Assembly (NCBI GenBank): GCA_016791465.1
Contig: JAEUWE010000358.1
Span: forward strand, 1 to 5,277
Length of the DNA: 5,277 nt
Direction: 5' to 3'
Origin: Pseudobdellovibrionaceae bacterium
Lineage (GTDB): Bacteria; Bdellovibrionota; Bdellovibrionia; Bdellovibrionales; JAMPXM01
Part shown: positions 4,871 through 5,277 of the stretch, piece by piece
How positions within the stretch are numbered: position 1 is the first letter of the stretch
How the letters are laid out: every line of letters starts with the position of its first letter
Notes under the pieces: model-generated
Told to the model about the DNA's origin: nothing
What the model saw: only the letters and a program-made list of their open reading frames with translations
The model's database searches: none
Position numbers and translations under genes: made by a program

Positions 4871-5275
4871 ATGAAATTGTTCTCGCTCCTCACGCTTGCT
4901 TCACTTCTTTTAACTGGAAACCTCGCTGCCGCAAATTGCAGTATCGCCGTCGGTGGACCTGGTGCAAAATCAGACGCCCTCTACGACCTCGCCGATTCGC
5001 TTCGCGAGATGTTCAAAAAACACAAAGACCTCGAGGTCTCCGTTTACACCGTCGACAGTCTTGACGACGCCATGGATATGGACTCTGACTTCATCGTGTA
5101 CCTCAACGGCACGGCCTATTCAGCCGAGGCTCAATTCCGAAGCATCGGTTCGACTCGCGTTTATTGGGAAGAATCGTTCTCAGCCTATCGTGGTCTTGAA
5201 GAGGCGATTAGCGGCATCACCAATGGTGTCGAAACGAAAGTGATTCCAGAAATTCTCGATTACTGCAGCAAATAG
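4871..5275 (+). CDS. Exported protein of unknown function with N- and C-terminal cysteines
   Basis: A 134-residue protein that I do not recognise. The N-terminus is a Sec signal peptide: K2, hydrophobic core LFSLLTLASLLLTG (3-16) and a cleavage site near residues 19-21 (LAAAN). It is not a lipoprotein: the Cys at 23 lies past the cleavage site and no lipobox is seen. The mature chain is about 113 residues, acidic, and looks like a small alpha/beta domain, with alternating predicted helices (ALYDLADSLREMFKKH, 36-51) and strands (LEVSVYTV, 54-61; FIVYLNG, 74-80). Its only two cysteines, C23 and C132, stand near the two ends and could close the domain with one disulfide. The start at ATG 4871 is preceded by AAGTGAG at 4856-4862 at good distance; a TTG two codons earlier is possible but too close to that site. 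The stop lies two bases before the window end. Probably periplasmic or secreted. Confidence 0.83.
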   Translation: MKLFSLLTLASLLLTGNLAAANCSIAVGGPGAKSDALYDLADSLREMFKKHKDLEVSVYTVDSLDDAMDMDSDFIVYLNGTAYSAEAQFRSIGSTRVYWEESFSAYRGLEEAISGITNGVETKVIPEILDYCSK

Positions 5276-5277
5276 AT

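Overview
The window carries one incomplete and eight complete protein-coding genes, with no RNA gene, mobile element or CRISPR array that I can see. Base composition is moderate (slightly GC-rich by eye), gene packing is tight, and two starts are GTG. The YebC protein, in particular its N-terminal block and the stretch around SFDPDEEAIEAGANEV, closely resembles what I remember of Bdellovibrio homologues. A YkgJ-type cysteine-cluster gene next to sufE and a run of small exported proteins would also suit that group. My best guess is a Gram-negative bacterium of the Bdellovibrionota, by inference from memory and not from a search.

Layout. (1) 1-1268, plus strand: the 3' part of an RsuA/RluB/RluF-type rRNA pseudouridine synthase gene, whose stop codon shares a base with the start of a CPBP (CAAX/Rce1-type) intramembrane protease gene. 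(2) 1216-2001, minus strand: a DUF455 ferritin-like protein. Its 3' end overlaps the protease gene tail-to-tail by 53 bp. (3) 2080-2787, plus strand: yebC, divergent from the DUF455 gene across 78 bp that hold a TTTCGA-CAA-TCGAAA inverted repeat. (4) 2788-2953: a gene-free convergent gap with GC-rich inverted repeats, the likely two-way terminator. (5) 2954-4073 (or 4148), minus strand: a YkgJ-type cysteine-cluster gene followed after 10 bp by sufE, a probable two-gene operon. (6) 4234-5275, plus strand: three small genes encoding an exported 4-Cys protein, a two-helix membrane protein and an exported 2-Cys protein. I recognise none of these three.

How they fit together. The window looks like ordinary chromosomal housekeeping (rRNA modification, YebC translation/regulation factor, Fe-S sulfur transfer) mixed with poorly described genes. 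The best functional link is sufE with the cysteine-cluster gene: a sulfur-transfer protein made together with a protein that probably binds a metal or Fe-S cluster. The least described part is the envelope-protein cluster at the right end. I found no convincing sign of a defence system, prophage or recent transfer. The most interesting points are gene arrangement (coupling, overlap, divergent control regions) and the unrecognised small exported proteins.
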